From Heterocephalus glaber (Eukaryota; Chordata; Mammalia; Rodentia; Bathyergidae), in contig NW_004624843.1 of the NCBI RefSeq assembly GCF_000247695.1, forward strand, positions 5,052,604 through 5,116,603: a stretch of DNA of 64,000 nt, written 5' to 3'. The number at the start of each line of letters is the position of its first letter. Position 1 is the first letter of the stretch. The notes below the pieces were generated by a model. The model was not told the DNA's origin. It was given only the letters and a program-made list of their open reading frames with translations, and searched no databases. Positions 22,546 through 33,187 of the stretch are shown one piece after another. Both the position numbers and the translations under genes were made by a program.

Positions 22546-23339
22546 CTGGATTCACTGAGTTGAAACTCTTGGAAGAGGCAACTATTTCAGTCTGCAAGTC
22601 TTTGGTTGAAAACAATCCTCGAACAGGAAATCTTGCTGCACTCATTAAGGTCTTCCTTTCTAGAGCCAAAGAACTCAGAATTTCAGCAGAATGTCAGAAC
22701 CACATCTTCATTTGGCAGACACATAATGGTTTGTTTATTATTTGCTGTTTGCTGAAAATATTTATCTGTGAGATGTCAGAGGAGGAGTTACAACTTCATT
22801 TTACTTATGAAGAGAAATCTGGCAGTTATAGTTCAGACTCAGAAGATCTTTTGGAAGAATTGCTCTGCCATTTGATGCAGTTTATCACTGATATTCCACT
22901 CTTAGATGTTACATATGAAATATCACTGGAGGCTGTATCAACAATGGTTGTTTTCCTTTCCTGCCAACTCTTCCACAAAGAAGTTTTGTAACAGAGCATC
23001 AGTCACAAGTATTTGATGCGAGGTCCATGTCTTCCATACACCAGCAAACTTGTGAAAACCTTATATAACTGTATCAGACAAGAAAAGCCACCACCTCCAG
23101 GATCCCATGTTTTCCCTCAGCAGTCGGATGGAGGAGGACTGCTCTGTGGACTGGCATCAGGAGTAGCACCTGGACTCTGGGCTACCTTCACACTCAGCGG
23201 TGTGGGCAGCAAAGCCGCTGCCTCTCCAGAGATTCCCTCTTCTCTCGCCAACCAGAGTCCCCTGCTTCTGCTGGTGTTGGCTAACCTGACAGATGCTCCA
23301 GACACACCAGATCCCTACAGACAGGCCATTATGTCTTTT

Positions 23340-23430
23340 TGTTGTCGTTGTTGTTTTGGTACCGGGGATCGAACTCGGGTCCTTGCGCTTGCACAGCAGG
23401 CGGTGAAACTGCTGAGCTAAATCCCCGGCC
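23340..23430 (-). repeat. ID-type SINE inserted in the DYM pseudogene, 18-bp target duplication
   Basis: 'ggtaccggggatcgaactcg' to 'tgagctaaatccccggcc', with a tail of TTG units. Perfect repeat caggccattatgtctttt at 23322-23339 and 23431-23448, both within dymeclin-like coding sequence (QAIMSF). Confidence 0.95.
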
Positions 23431-23463
23431 CAGGCCATTATGTCTTTTAAGAACACACAAGAT

Positions 23464-23544
23464 GGGCCGGGGATTTAGCTCAGTGGTTTCGCTGCCTGCC
23501 TTGCAGGCGCGAGGACCCTAGTTTGATCCCCAGTACCAAAAAAA
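23464..23544 (+). repeat. ID-type SINE inserted in the DYM pseudogene, 15-bp target duplication
   Basis: 'gggccggggatttagctcag' to 'gtttgatccccagtacc' and poly-A. Perfect repeat aagaacacacaagat at 23449-23463 and 23545-23559. It is oriented opposite to the SINE 33 bp upstream. Confidence 0.95.
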
Positions 23545-24861
23545 AAGAACACACAAGATAGCAGTTCATTCCGCTCATGGATTCCACATGCCTTCCAGAT
23601 TAACTTTAATAGCCTATACATAGCTCTGTGTGAACAGCAGACGTCTGACCAAGCAATGCTTCTCTTGTACACACTTCTCCATCAGAATAGTAATGTCAGA
23701 ACATACATGCTGGCTCGCACGGACATGGAGAATCTTGTTTTACCAATTCTTGAGATTCTGTATCATGTTGAAGAAAGAAATTCACACCATTTATATATGA
23801 CCCTTATAATATTGCTGATTCTTACAGAAGATGATGGCTTCAATAGGTCCATTCATGAAGTGATATTAAAAAATATTACTTGGTATTCAGAACGGATTTT
23901 AACTGAAATTTCACTGGAGAGTCTCCTGATTCTGGTTGTAATAAGAACCATTCAATACAACAGGACAAGGACAAGAGACAAGTACCTTCATACAAATTGT
24001 CTGGCAGCTTTAGCAAATATGTTGGCACAGTTTCGTTCTCTCCATCAGTATGCTGCCCAGAGGATTATTAGTTTGTTTTCTTTGCCATCTAAAAAACATA
24101 ACAAAGCTATGGAACAAGCCACACAGTCCTTGAGAGGTTCACTGAGTTCCAGTGATGTTCCTCCACCAGATTATGCACAGGACCTCCATGTCATTGAAGA
24201 AGTGATTCGAATAATGTTAGAAATTATTAATTCTTGCCTGACAGATCTTCACCACAACCCAAACTTGGTGTATGCACTGCTCTACAAATGGGATCTCTTT
24301 GAACAGTTTTGAACTCATCCTTCATTTGAGGATATAATGCAAAATATTGATCTGGTGATCACCTTCTTTAGCTCAAGGTTGCTACAAGCTGGAGCTGAGC
24401 TGTCAGTCGAATGGGTCTTGGAAATCATTAAGCAAGGGGTTGTTGCACTGCCCAAAGACAGACTAAAGAAATTTCCAGAATTGAAATTCAAATACGTGGA
24501 AGAGGAGCAGCCTGAGGAGTTTTTCATCCCATATGTCTGGTCTCTGGTCTACAACTCAGCCTGTACTGGAACCCACAGGACATCCAGCTGTTCACGATGG
24601 ATTCTGACTGAGGCAGGGTGCACTCCTGCCTGGCCCCCAGGTGAATAGTCCTGCTAGTTATTTTTTTCAGGGGAACAGAAGCAGACAGATTGCCTGGTCT
24701 GTCTTCTGTCAGAGAGCATCACATGAGCGTGTACCCCTTGCACACTTTGATTTGGAGAATTGGTGCCAGTTGGCCATAGATCACTTAGTTTAGATTGTAG
24801 TGCAGGGAGGGGGGTGTACATAACAATAATAAATGTAAAAATTTGCAAAAAAAATTTTTTT

Positions 24862-24952
24862 TAAAGGGCATTGTATCTTGGTGGTATGGCACTTGCATAG
24901 TATGTGTGAGGCTCTGAGTTAAAGCCCCAGCATGGCCAAAAAAAAAAAAAAA
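24862..24952 (+). repeat. Old ID-like SINE
   Basis: 'gtatcttggtggtatggcac', 'ttgcatagtatgtgtgaggc' and 'gttaaagccccagcatgg' plus a long A tail. It belongs to an older ID subtype and lies immediately 3' of the DYM pseudogene. Confidence 0.6.
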
Positions 24953-25059
24953 GATTATAAGACATTGAATTAAAAAAAAACCCAAGAAATCAGTGACCTG
25001 TGACTCAGTAAGGATACACCAAAAACAAACAAACAACAAATTGGGGGTAGGGCAGGAAA

Positions 25060-25380
25060 AAGCTTCTTTTTGGAGACTGGGGTCTCACTTGGTAATTCAG
25101 ACCAGCCTGAGCTATGAATTTGCTATGTGGGCCAGGCTGGCCTCAAACTTTCAATCCTCCCGCTTCAGTCTCCTGAATGCTGGGATTACAGGGGTATACC
25201 ACCATCCCTGGCTAGGAAAAGTTCCTTTTTCTTTGTTGCTTTCTGAGACAGAGTCTTGCTCTGTACTTCAGGCTGGCCTTGAACTTACTATGTAGTCCAG
25301 GCTGGCCTCAAACTCGTAGCGATCCTCCTACCTCAGCTGCACAAGTGCTAGGACTACAGGCATGTACCACTGCACCCTGT
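25060..25380 (-). repeat. Two adjacent B1 SINEs, the second with the internal duplication
   Basis: 25060-25215 and 25228-25380, both minus. The second shows the paired phrase 'aggctggccttgaact' and 'aggctggcctcaaact' about 30 bp apart, the hallmark of the duplicated rodent B1. The ends 'accaccatccctggct' and 'accactgcaccctg' are B1 heads. Confidence 0.75.
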
Positions 25381-25520
25381 GAAAAGATTTTAATCAAAGA
25401 AAACCAGCAAGTGCAGAAGATTTACAGGATTTTAAAAGCACCAGTTTACAATTTATATAGACTTATGATTGACTCAGGGAGAAATCATCAGTGGGTGCTG
25501 AAACTACTGGTTGAAAGATT

Positions 25521-25600
25521 TTTTTCTGGTATTGGGAGTCGAACTCAGGACCTTGCACTTGCCAGGCAAGCAGGGTGCCACTGAGCTACATCCTCGGCCC
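25521..25600 (-). repeat. ID-type SINE with 9-bp target duplication
   Basis: 'ctggtattgggagtcgaact' to 'cactgagctacatcctcggc'; tgaaagatt flanks it at 25512-25520 and 25601-25609. Confidence 0.8.
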
Positions 25601-25738
25601 TGAAAGATTGTTTTTGAGGACTGAATTTTCACATGTTCTCAAAGTCTCACTCCATAGATGACTTATTATGTACAGAGGATAATGGGGAGCTTTCAGGTAA
25701 ACCGATCTGGAGGGCAGCCCAACAGTGTGCCTTCTGAC

Positions 25739-25760
25739 GGGGGGGGGGGTGGGGGGGTGG
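25739..25760 (+). repeat. G-run (11 G, T, 7 G)
   Basis: A run of 11 G, one T, 7 G, T and GG on the + (DIS3L2 sense) strand. It could form a G-quadruplex and is prone to polymerase slippage, so the exact length may be unreliable. Confidence 0.8.
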
Positions 25761-26604
25761 TGTGTGCCTTGCCAGGAAGCAGGCAGGCAAAATGCTCATC
25801 TAAGTCCAGTGAAGCCTCCCAGCTAAACTTTGAGGAGGTTGACTTGACCACATTAGGTTTACCTTTGTCCCTTCTTTTCTTCCTGACCTTCCACAAGGAA
25901 GTGCTCCAGTAAACCAGAACAGGGGACCATCTGCAAGACAGCTGGCCACCACTTCCAAAGAAGCTATGCTCCATTAAGAGATGGGTGGACGCTAACAGAT
26001 TAGCAAATTATAACTATCGAATACCATGTGCAAACTGATTCGATCTTGGATCAGGAAGAAGGTGACATTTTGAAGGGACTCTGGGGCACAGCTGAAAACA
26101 TTTAGGTATAAATACCTACATGGGGTGATACGGATTCCGAACCCTCTTGGCTGTGGGAACCAGATTCTGGCGCTGCAGAAGAGTGCATGCTGAAATATGG
26201 AGGGATAAAGTCTCCTGATCTCTCTCATCAGTAGTTGTGATATGAAAAGAAGAAAAAGGGGAGGGATGGAGGGAGGAAAAGGGTAAAGCAAATGCAGCAA
26301 TGTTGGCCTCTAGTGAATCTTGACAAAGGAGAGTACATATCTGTTTAATAGCCTTCCAATTTCCCTAAAAGGTAGATATTTTTCAAAATAGAAATCGAGG
26401 GGCAGAAAGTGAACTTGAGCGAATTCCCTGTGTTTAATCCCAGCTCCCAGATCCTGCAGGACCAGGCCGGTTTTGTCCTGTGGCCTCAGCTCCTACACAT
26501 AGAGCAGTAGAAGTTCGGTGAGTGGGCAGGTGAATGTAACAGGAGACCATTGTCATTGGCCCTGTTTGAGTCTTATATTGCCACTGTCCATTAGAAAGTA
26601 AAAG

Positions 26605-26694
26605 ATGCACCAGCTATTTAGCTCATTGGTTCCAGTGCTTGCCTTGCAAGCGTAAGGTCCTGAGTTCGATCCCTGGTACCAAAAAAAAAAAAAA
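26605..26694 (+). repeat. ID-type SINE with 12-bp target duplication
   Basis: 'ccagctatttagctcattgg' to 'gttcgatccctggtacc' and poly-A; agaaagtaaaag at 26593-26604 and 26695-26706. Confidence 0.9.
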
Positions 26695-29600
26695 AGAAAG
26701 TAAAAGAAACCAATGTCCACATTTTTCTAGAACTTTGCCAGAACTGGAGGTGGCCCATCTGGGGACCCATAGTTAGTTAAACACCCCTGGCCAGGTGAAA
26801 GGGCTGTCCAGAGCCCATGTCAGTTCTTCTGCCTACTGTGTAGAGTCATGCATGTCACTTTGTCACAGAGTGGAGAGCAACAGCATGGGCCGGGAGCAAA
26901 TGAACCAACGTAGCTTTCTGGTCTTAATAGGCCTTGGCTTTTTTCTGTTCTGAAAAGTCTGCTTTGTGTCAGACTCCTTAGCATCTGCATGTTACCAGAA
27001 GATAGTGGTAGGTGTGTGTGTTGAGGGGGAGGGGATTAAGATATCAACAGCTGCCATCAGGAACAATGGAGGGAGTCAGAGCTAGTGTGAGTGATAAGTC
27101 CAGCTTTCAAAGTCAGCATCTGAACCACTGGATGCTCCAGGACCCGGCCAGATTCGGCCAGATTCTCGGAGGCAGTGCCGTGGGTGAGTTCTTTAGCTCT
27201 TCCGCTGTTCCTGCTATGGTTTACACAGTTTGCTTGTTTCTATATAAACCATGATACCATCTAATCTAAGAAAGTGTTAAGAGTAAAAATTTTACTCTTT
27301 ATCCTCTTACAGTTATTTCTTAGATTTTTTTCCACCATTGACCCCAGATCCTGTCCACTAGAATTGCTTGCTAGCAAGAAGACGAACCCAGAGTCAGGGA
27401 CAGAGGAGGGCCTCTATAAATTTTGTTAATCTGGAAGTGGTCCCCAAACCACAGTTTGTAAAACACCGTTTTATGAGAAAAGAAGATGGGATGAAGACAG
27501 AAAAGGACACCCTTGGAAACAATAACACTGTGGTGTGACCACAGAATCAGATGCCAGGAGTCATGAGCTCTAATCCTAAATGGATTTCCCAAGCCACAGC
27601 GGCAGAGCTGAATGGAAAAGGGCGAGAGAAAGCCCTCGGTCATTCTTTCATTCATCTCCCCAGCAGCCCTTCACTGCACGTGGGCCTTCTGTGTTCTGCT
27701 GGTGCAAAGATGGGCCTGTGTCAGAGCCACCATGAGTGACCTGCAGCACACAGGGACAGTGGCCTGTGCCACCGGAGCGGAGCAGGTCACAAGCATGGGG
27801 GGTTGGGGGGCAAGTGAAGCGGGAAGAGGCAGCTTCCAGTCTGTGAGCTTCGAGGAGTCCCTGGGAAAAGAAGGCCTTGCAGCCAGGCCTTTAAGAACTA
27901 GCTGGGTCTTTGACCTTGGGGATTAGTGGGGAAACCTCTGTCAGGCACAGCACTGGCAATGTTTCAGAAGCCCGAGGCTATGGAGAAAATTTTGGCACCA
28001 GGCAGGGCACATGCCGAGAGTGTGTGGTCTCACCAGCAGAGTCCATGGAGCCTTTGGAGCCTGGGCTCAATTTCTATTTTGTTCATTAAGGAGTCGATGA
28101 AGGCTCTGACCCTTCATCTGGGGAGAACCATCCCCGTGCGGGGCCAAAATCCAAAGAGTAAGTTGTGACAGAGCTGTGACCAATGCTGCTCTGGAGCCTG
28201 GGCTGCTGCTTCCAGCTCACAGGAGGTGGGGATGTTGGTGCCTGCAGGAGGCAAAGGATGCAGGCTCAGGGGAACGGTGTGAGCAACCAAGGGACTGAAA
28301 TTCTTTCCATGCCTCTGTTACTTTCTAGGGCTGTTGGCCAGGTCTAAGGGATTTTAAGAGGCAGGCTTTTCATTATTTTTCATGTGTCCTTTTCCTGGAC
28401 CAGTGGCTTTGCATAAAGCACATGATCTGAAAAGTTTGCTATCACTTTAAAAAGTTCTGCTAAGCCCTACGGTCATGTGCCTTCAGAGTCTTGGTTACAT
28501 AACGCTGCTCTTGATTGGAATTCTGCAGCTTCATGAACTGGAGTGTTGTCCTCTCCCTCCCCACCTAGCACTTTGTTTGCTGTGGGTCAGGGTTAGCTTC
28601 TTTCTAACCGTTGTTGCAGAACTCTTTAAATATTTGGTCTCACAGGTTCTAAAAGCTGGCAGACCAGGCTGCTCCCTGCAGGTTGTGAGCCCAGAGCCTT
28701 CCAGAAAAGAGCCAACAACATCCCAAGCATGTTAACAGCGTGTAGTAGCCGGCCGGTGCCACCCGGGTCCCAGCCGCCCCAGCTCTCGGGGCCAGGCTCC
28801 CAAGTGCTGAGGCCAGCAGCACCCAGCCTCTGGCCCGAGACCTGGAGGAGCCCTCCCTCTCCACTTTGGGCGATGACAACAGATTAAATTGCTGGCTCTC
28901 AGCACTGATGCCTGGCATTCATCGGGGTCACTTTTAATTCCGTCAATTCTCCCAGCTTCCCCTGGTACAAGAGCAAGTTCAGAGCCCTTTGGCTCTCACC
29001 ATCTCAAAGCTGCTTCTCTTAGAGTCGGGCCGTACTGGCTGTTCCAGCGGCCCTTCAACACTTGATTCTGAAATGTAGTTCCTCGATGTACATATGTATT
29101 TGTTTATAGCCTGCATTTTTTCCAAAAATGACTGCAGACAGCTAATTAAGTATTAAATACAATGCAGTGATTTTCTTAAAATCAGGAAATGGACCAAAAG
29201 GCATCTTTGAGTAGGAAAATTAGGTATAACCAGAGCAAAATTTAGTTCACAAAATTCAAACTACAAATAAAGTCTTCTAAAGGCAAGTTCCAAAAATGCT
29301 TTCTTCTGAGTTTCCTAGCAGCCAAGGCAAAGAGAGCAACTTAATCAAGGATAAAATTCGTGCATCTGTAAGACGAAGCCCAGCAGCCCGAGAAGGCTGT
29401 TTCTTTGCTCTATGCAGCTCCCCTCATCATCTTGGAAGAGCACCAAGGGGTCACATGAGCTCTTGCTGTCATCTGCTTTCCACAGTGTCAGCACAGCCAT
29501 TCAGTGGCTGCTTGCAGTGTTCCCTAGGGGTTGGCCTGCTGGCAAAGGCCCTTGTAGGCCAAGGGCCCTGATGGAGGCTGTGCAGGGTATTCCAGGGCAG

Positions 29601-29832
29601 GTCATGGCTTTTCAGGCCCTGCCCCAGGAGCCTTACTCTGGGGAGATGCTCTGCTACAGGACAGCGGCAGAGTCAGAAGGCCTGGCAGGAACTGTTGGTG
29701 CCAGCCAGTGTGGAAAGGCTGTGAGAAGTCCTGCAGTGACGGAGCCAGCCCAGCATTTGCCACGCTTATTTGACTAACAAGACCTTAAAAAAAAATTAAA
29801 ACACTTAGCACATTAGGAAACACTGATCTAAT

Positions 29833-30212
29833 ACGGGTCAGCAAACTTTCTATTATGAGCCACATAAACTTTTTCTCCAGTGCTGAGGGTTGGCCCCAGA
29901 GCTCTGGTTGTACTTAGTACTTGCTCTTCCACTGAGCTGTCTCCTGGCCCCTGCACAGGACACATTTTAGGCATAATGTCTCTGTCACAACTAGCCACTC
30001 TCTCATATCAAAAAGGCACAGCTAGGTTCCAGTTAAGCTCTTCTTGTGGATAGTGAAATTTGAATTTCATACAATTTTGTGTGTCATGAAATAGTTTTCG
30101 TTTGAGTTTTTTCCAGCCATTAAACAAATGCAAAAGCTGACCTTTGGTTGCAGGGCATTCAGAATCAGATGACTGGCGGACCTGGTGTACAAGCTAGAGT
30201 TTGCTGACCCTG
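29833..30212. mobile_element. hAT-type (Charlie-like) non-autonomous DNA transposon relic
   Basis: Inverted ends gggtcagcaaact (29835-29847) and agtttgctgaccc (30198-30210) enclose about 375 bp. The interior includes 'ttaggcataatgtctctgtc' and 'acaactagccactctctc', which resemble the widespread mammalian 'gtcagcaaactttt' MER-class element. An old ID-like SINE (about 29873-29958) interrupts it. It encodes nothing. Confidence 0.65.
29873..29958 (-). repeat. Old ID-like SINE inside the hAT relic
   Basis: 'ctccagtgctgagggttggc' and 'ccactgagctgtctcctggc' are the reversed B- and A-box ends of a diverged ID element. Confidence 0.5.
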
Positions 30213-31079
30213 CTCAAGAATCCATCTTCTTAGCAAGCAAGCCTCCCTGGGTGCTACATATTAGAGTTCAAATTGTTAGACTCTCGTACTTCTGGTTGAA
30301 GAGCAGGTAACATAAACAAAATAGTAGAGAATTTCTGGTCTAGGAGTTTCTTCAGAAAACAACTACAGGTCCTCTCAAGGAAGCTGGGCTGTCTCGCACA
30401 TGGCTGGGTTGTCACAGGCTGGAGATGTCCCCATAGGCATTATCATTCATTCATTTGTTCATTCATTGATGACATTCACTCACTGTATCCACAGAAGTGA
30501 GAATCTTAGGGAACTCAGCGTCACCTAGTTAACCCCCCACAGTAACCAGGAAACTGACTTCTGTCCCACCAGGCTAATAGTGTACATTTTGATTTTGACT
30601 TAGAGAAGCATTCTCGGCTTTTTATGATGTCAGTGTGGTAAAAGGCGGACCAAACATTCCTGCTGCTCCATCTGATGTCGAGTTCAGTTCCCCAAGTGTC
30701 TGTTGAGTACTTAGGGTGCATAAACCGTCTGTCTGGGTTGTGGGGGTACGGAAAGGAGCAAGGAGCACACAGGTCCCTCTTTACCTTGTGGACCAAGTTC
30801 AGGGTTTCCACCAACTTAGAGTCCACTGCTGTGGATTTCATCTCCTGGGCTTCTTCCCCTTCATTTCCACGCATTCATTCAGCAACACACAGCCTCTGTT
30901 CCAGACATGCAGAATGTAGCCTGGGAGAGTGCTTCCCAGGGCCCTTGGCATTTCTCTCTTCCTCTGGCATTCTTCCTTATATCCTCTTTTATATGATGGA
31001 ACAGAAATTATTGCTGGGTGCCCTGAGATTTCAGCCTTTGTGTTCCTCATATTATGTGACTCTCCTTGAAATATTTAGT

Positions 31080-31195
31080 TTGCCAGGCATCGTGGTGCAT
31101 GTCTGTAATTTCAGCACTTGGGAGGCTGAGGCAGGAAGGTTGCCATGCGTTTGAGGCCAGCCTGAGCTACAACATGAGACCCTGTCCCCAAAACA
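31080..31195 (+). repeat. B1 SINE, non-duplicated form
   Basis: 'gccaggcatcgtggtgcatg', 'tttcagcacttgggaggctg' and 'gaggccagcctgagctacaa' in order. Confidence 0.8.
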
Positions 31196-32011
31196 CCACT
31201 CTCCCCAGACTGCTCTCTAAGGCATTTGTTTCCTCCGCCTGTATGGCACCCACTTTTCATGGCTTCTTTACTTACTGGTGGGTACCTTATGGTGCCAGGG
31301 CGTAATTCTAAAGCCATTGTCTGTTAAGCAGGAAGAGTCTAAAGAAACTATAAGAGGCTGAACACCCTGGCAAGCAATGTTATATATTAGATGGACAATT
31401 GTTTTTTGATTAGGGAAGATTCTGTACAATGTTAATTTTTTCCAATTACAAATGGAATGCTTAACTGAAGTGAAAAAAGATTTTTAAATATGAAAAAGCA
31501 TAAAGGTACCAAAAAAAAAAGCATAAAGGGGAAACTCCATAATTCTATCTCCTATTAACCCTGTGGACATTTAACACAGAGTTTTTACTTTCTTCAATTC
31601 AAAGTTCACATTTTAAAATTATTTCTACTCTTTAATGGACAGTGAAGTTGACCTTTGTGTGGTGTGCAGGTCCCTGTGTCTTAAGACCCATGTAGATCTT
31701 GGGGGCTACAGTTCTGTCCCCTGCACAGGCACCCTCTCCCAGGCCCTGGCAGCCGCTGGCCTGCTCTGTCTCTACAGTCTTGTCCTTTCGAGACTGTCAT
31801 CCACGGAGTCACACAGGACGTGAGTGTTCACGAGTGGCGCCTTTCACTCAGCCTAGTGCCTGTGAGACATGCCCGGGCTGTGGTGAGTGAGCAGTGTGTC
31901 GCTTTTTGCTGCTAAGGCCATACTGTTGTGGGGCTGTTCCACAGTTTGGTTATACACTCTCCATTTAAAATTCCTTTTTAAAACTGACATTTCTTGAATC
32001 CTAAGGTGCTG

Positions 32012-32172
32012 TAATTTTTTTGGTACTGAAGATTGAACCCAGGGCCTTTGCACTGAGCTACATCCCCCACCCATTTATTATTTTTTATTTTGAGGCATGG
32101 CCTCACTAAATCACTGAATTACCCAGGTAGGGCTTGAACTTGTGATCCACTTGCCTCAGCCTCCCAGAGAGC
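32012..32172 (-). repeat. B1-dID composite SINE, truncated
   Basis: ID half ('ggtactgaagattgaaccca', 'gcactgagctacatccccca'), then the reversed B1 half ('cactgaattacccaggtagg', 'ttgcctcagcctcccagaga'). Confidence 0.7.
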
Positions 32173-33107
32173 ATTGTATGTTTTTAATTTTCCCAGAATA
32201 TCCCTGTGGAAGCGATTGGGCGCTTATAATGAATGCTGCCCTGGCCCTGGGGAGGAGGTGGTGCGGGCGTCCAGGAGCGGAGGAGCGCTGAGCAGGTGGT
32301 GGAGGGGCTGAGGAGTGAGGGTGGGTTACAGCAGGGCCCAGGTGGAAAAGGCCTGAGAGTGGGGCAGCTCAGGGGCTGGGGGAGTTCTGAGCACCCAGGC
32401 AAGGCCAGGAGGAAAGCCAGGAGAAGCGTTTGAGAACAAGCTTGACTGGTCAGCGCCAGCGTGGCCATGACCGCGCAGCTGACGGAGGAGACTAGCAGTG
32501 GCAGCGCCAACTAGGAGGGGTGAGGGAGCATGGGTCTGCAGGGCCTGGGACAGCTGGGTCTTGGAGGTGGGGTGGGTGAGGTGGACTCCAGTGTAATAGG
32601 CCGCTGGGAGGGGAGGGGTGGGCACTGGCTGGGGTTAATGTGTGCAGTTATTCCACGGACACACCGTGCTTCGTGCTATTTCCAAGTAGGGTTGTGTTGC
32701 AGTTAACTACAGGTATACAGCCCAAAGGTTTCTGCCGAGCATATTCCTGGGTCTCATCTGCTGTGTCACCATGGGTACATCCTGTGTTTCCAGGGTAGGA
32801 GAAGGAGTCATGCACTGTCTCCTTCAGGCTTCCATCCCAGGAAGGGGAGGAGAGGAACTCGCCCCCTTGGCCAGCACCCTCCTGGGTCACATCCTTCCTG
32901 GAAGTGGCCCGGCTTCCCCTGCTCACAGTTCTCACTCAGTTCCCAGAGGAGGGAAGCACTGCCCCGTCTCTCCAGCCTCAACTTCCGACCCTTTCGCTCT
33001 CTCCACTTCGCTCTGCTCACAGCGTGTGTGCCCAGGCACCTGGGCTTGCATGCTGCTCTGTGCTGTCCACACGCCTCTGCTAATGATCTCTCCCCCACCT
33101 CTCCTAG

Positions 33108-33187
33108 AAAAGACTGTGTCTTCACCATTGACCCATTGACCGCCCGGGACCTCGATGACGCCCTCTCCTGCAGGCCGCTCGCTGACG
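33108..33187 (+). CDS. DIS3L2: DIS3L2 internal exon encoding the RNB catalytic aspartate cluster
   Basis: This 80-bp exon encodes 26 whole codons, [13 protein letters not shown] followed by [13 protein letters not shown], flanked by one split base on each side. DIS3L2 is the cytoplasmic 3'-5' RNase II/RNB exoribonuclease that degrades oligouridylated RNAs such as pre-let-7; its loss causes Perlman syndrome in people. The motif I-D-P-x4-D-x-D-D has aspartates at relative positions 0, 6, 8 and 9, the same spacing as D201, D207, D209 and D210 of E. coli RNase II, which hold the catalytic Mg2+ ions. All four are present. DIS3 and DIS3L1 share this motif, but the [12 protein letters not shown] end fits DIS3L2 best. 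The acceptor is a pyrimidine tract ending ctcctag (33101-33107); the donor is G|gtaagg at 33188. The intron before it interrupts a codon after base 2, and the one after it interrupts a codon after base 1. An open frame runs past the donor but is intron. Confidence 0.95.

Larger units (their letters stand above)
22555..24848 (+). pseudogene. DYMP: Processed pseudogene of DYM (dymeclin), 5' truncated, with two SINE insertions
   Basis: Conceptual translation matches dymeclin, a Golgi-associated protein of about 669 residues, from [11 protein letters not shown] (22558) to the natural end FTMDSD near 24610. The first 50 or so residues are missing. No introns remain. Recognisable segments include [11 protein letters not shown] (23030), [20 protein letters not shown] (23704) and [18 protein letters not shown] (24471). 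Inactivating changes are: a TAA in place of an Arg codon after HKEVL (22989); ID SINEs at 23340-23430 and 23464-23544; a CGA-to-TGA type stop after LFEQF (24310); and a small deletion near 24560 that shifts the frame just before the C-terminus. A 3' UTR follows to an AATAAA-like region near 24830 and an A run. It lies on the DIS3L2 sense strand. Most of the frame is still readable, so the copy is not very old. Confidence 0.95.
1..33107 (+). other. DIS3L2: DIS3L2 intron upstream of the catalytic exon (5' end outside window)
   Basis: Everything left of the first recognised exon reads as intron: no other DIS3L2-like segment was seen. It ends in a polypyrimidine tract and AG just before 33108. 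Besides the repeats and pseudogenes listed separately, the following stretches look like non-repetitive intron in which I recognise nothing: 1-450, 3660-4600, 5710-6300, 10710-11255, 11640-13010, 13210-13615, 13805-15070, 15100-16960, 17000-18180, 18290-19000, 20905-21465, 25610-26590, 26710-29830, 30215-31080, 31200-32010 and 32175-33107. The 28.7-28.9 kb and 32.2-32.65 kb parts are GC-rich, without a clear CpG island. Assignment to the DIS3L2 intron rests on the exons downstream, so a small nested gene cannot be excluded. Confidence 0.7.

Noticed and set aside
22320..22554. Start of the 223-residue frame as a novel N-terminus of dymeclin
   Set aside because: This part comes from the tandem array and a reversed B1 fused by chance to the truncated DYM copy.
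28740..28870. Possible CpG island or promoter
   Set aside because: GC-rich but short, with few CpG and no associated exon.
30442..30482. CRISPR-like or short direct repeats ('cattcatt' units)
   Set aside because: A degenerate tetranucleotide run in a mammalian intron, with no spacers of regular length.
30675..31154. 159-residue open frame on the + strand
   Set aside because: Its end runs into a B1 SINE, it has no recognisable domain, and it overlaps antisense frames of equal quality; it reads as chance ORF in intron.
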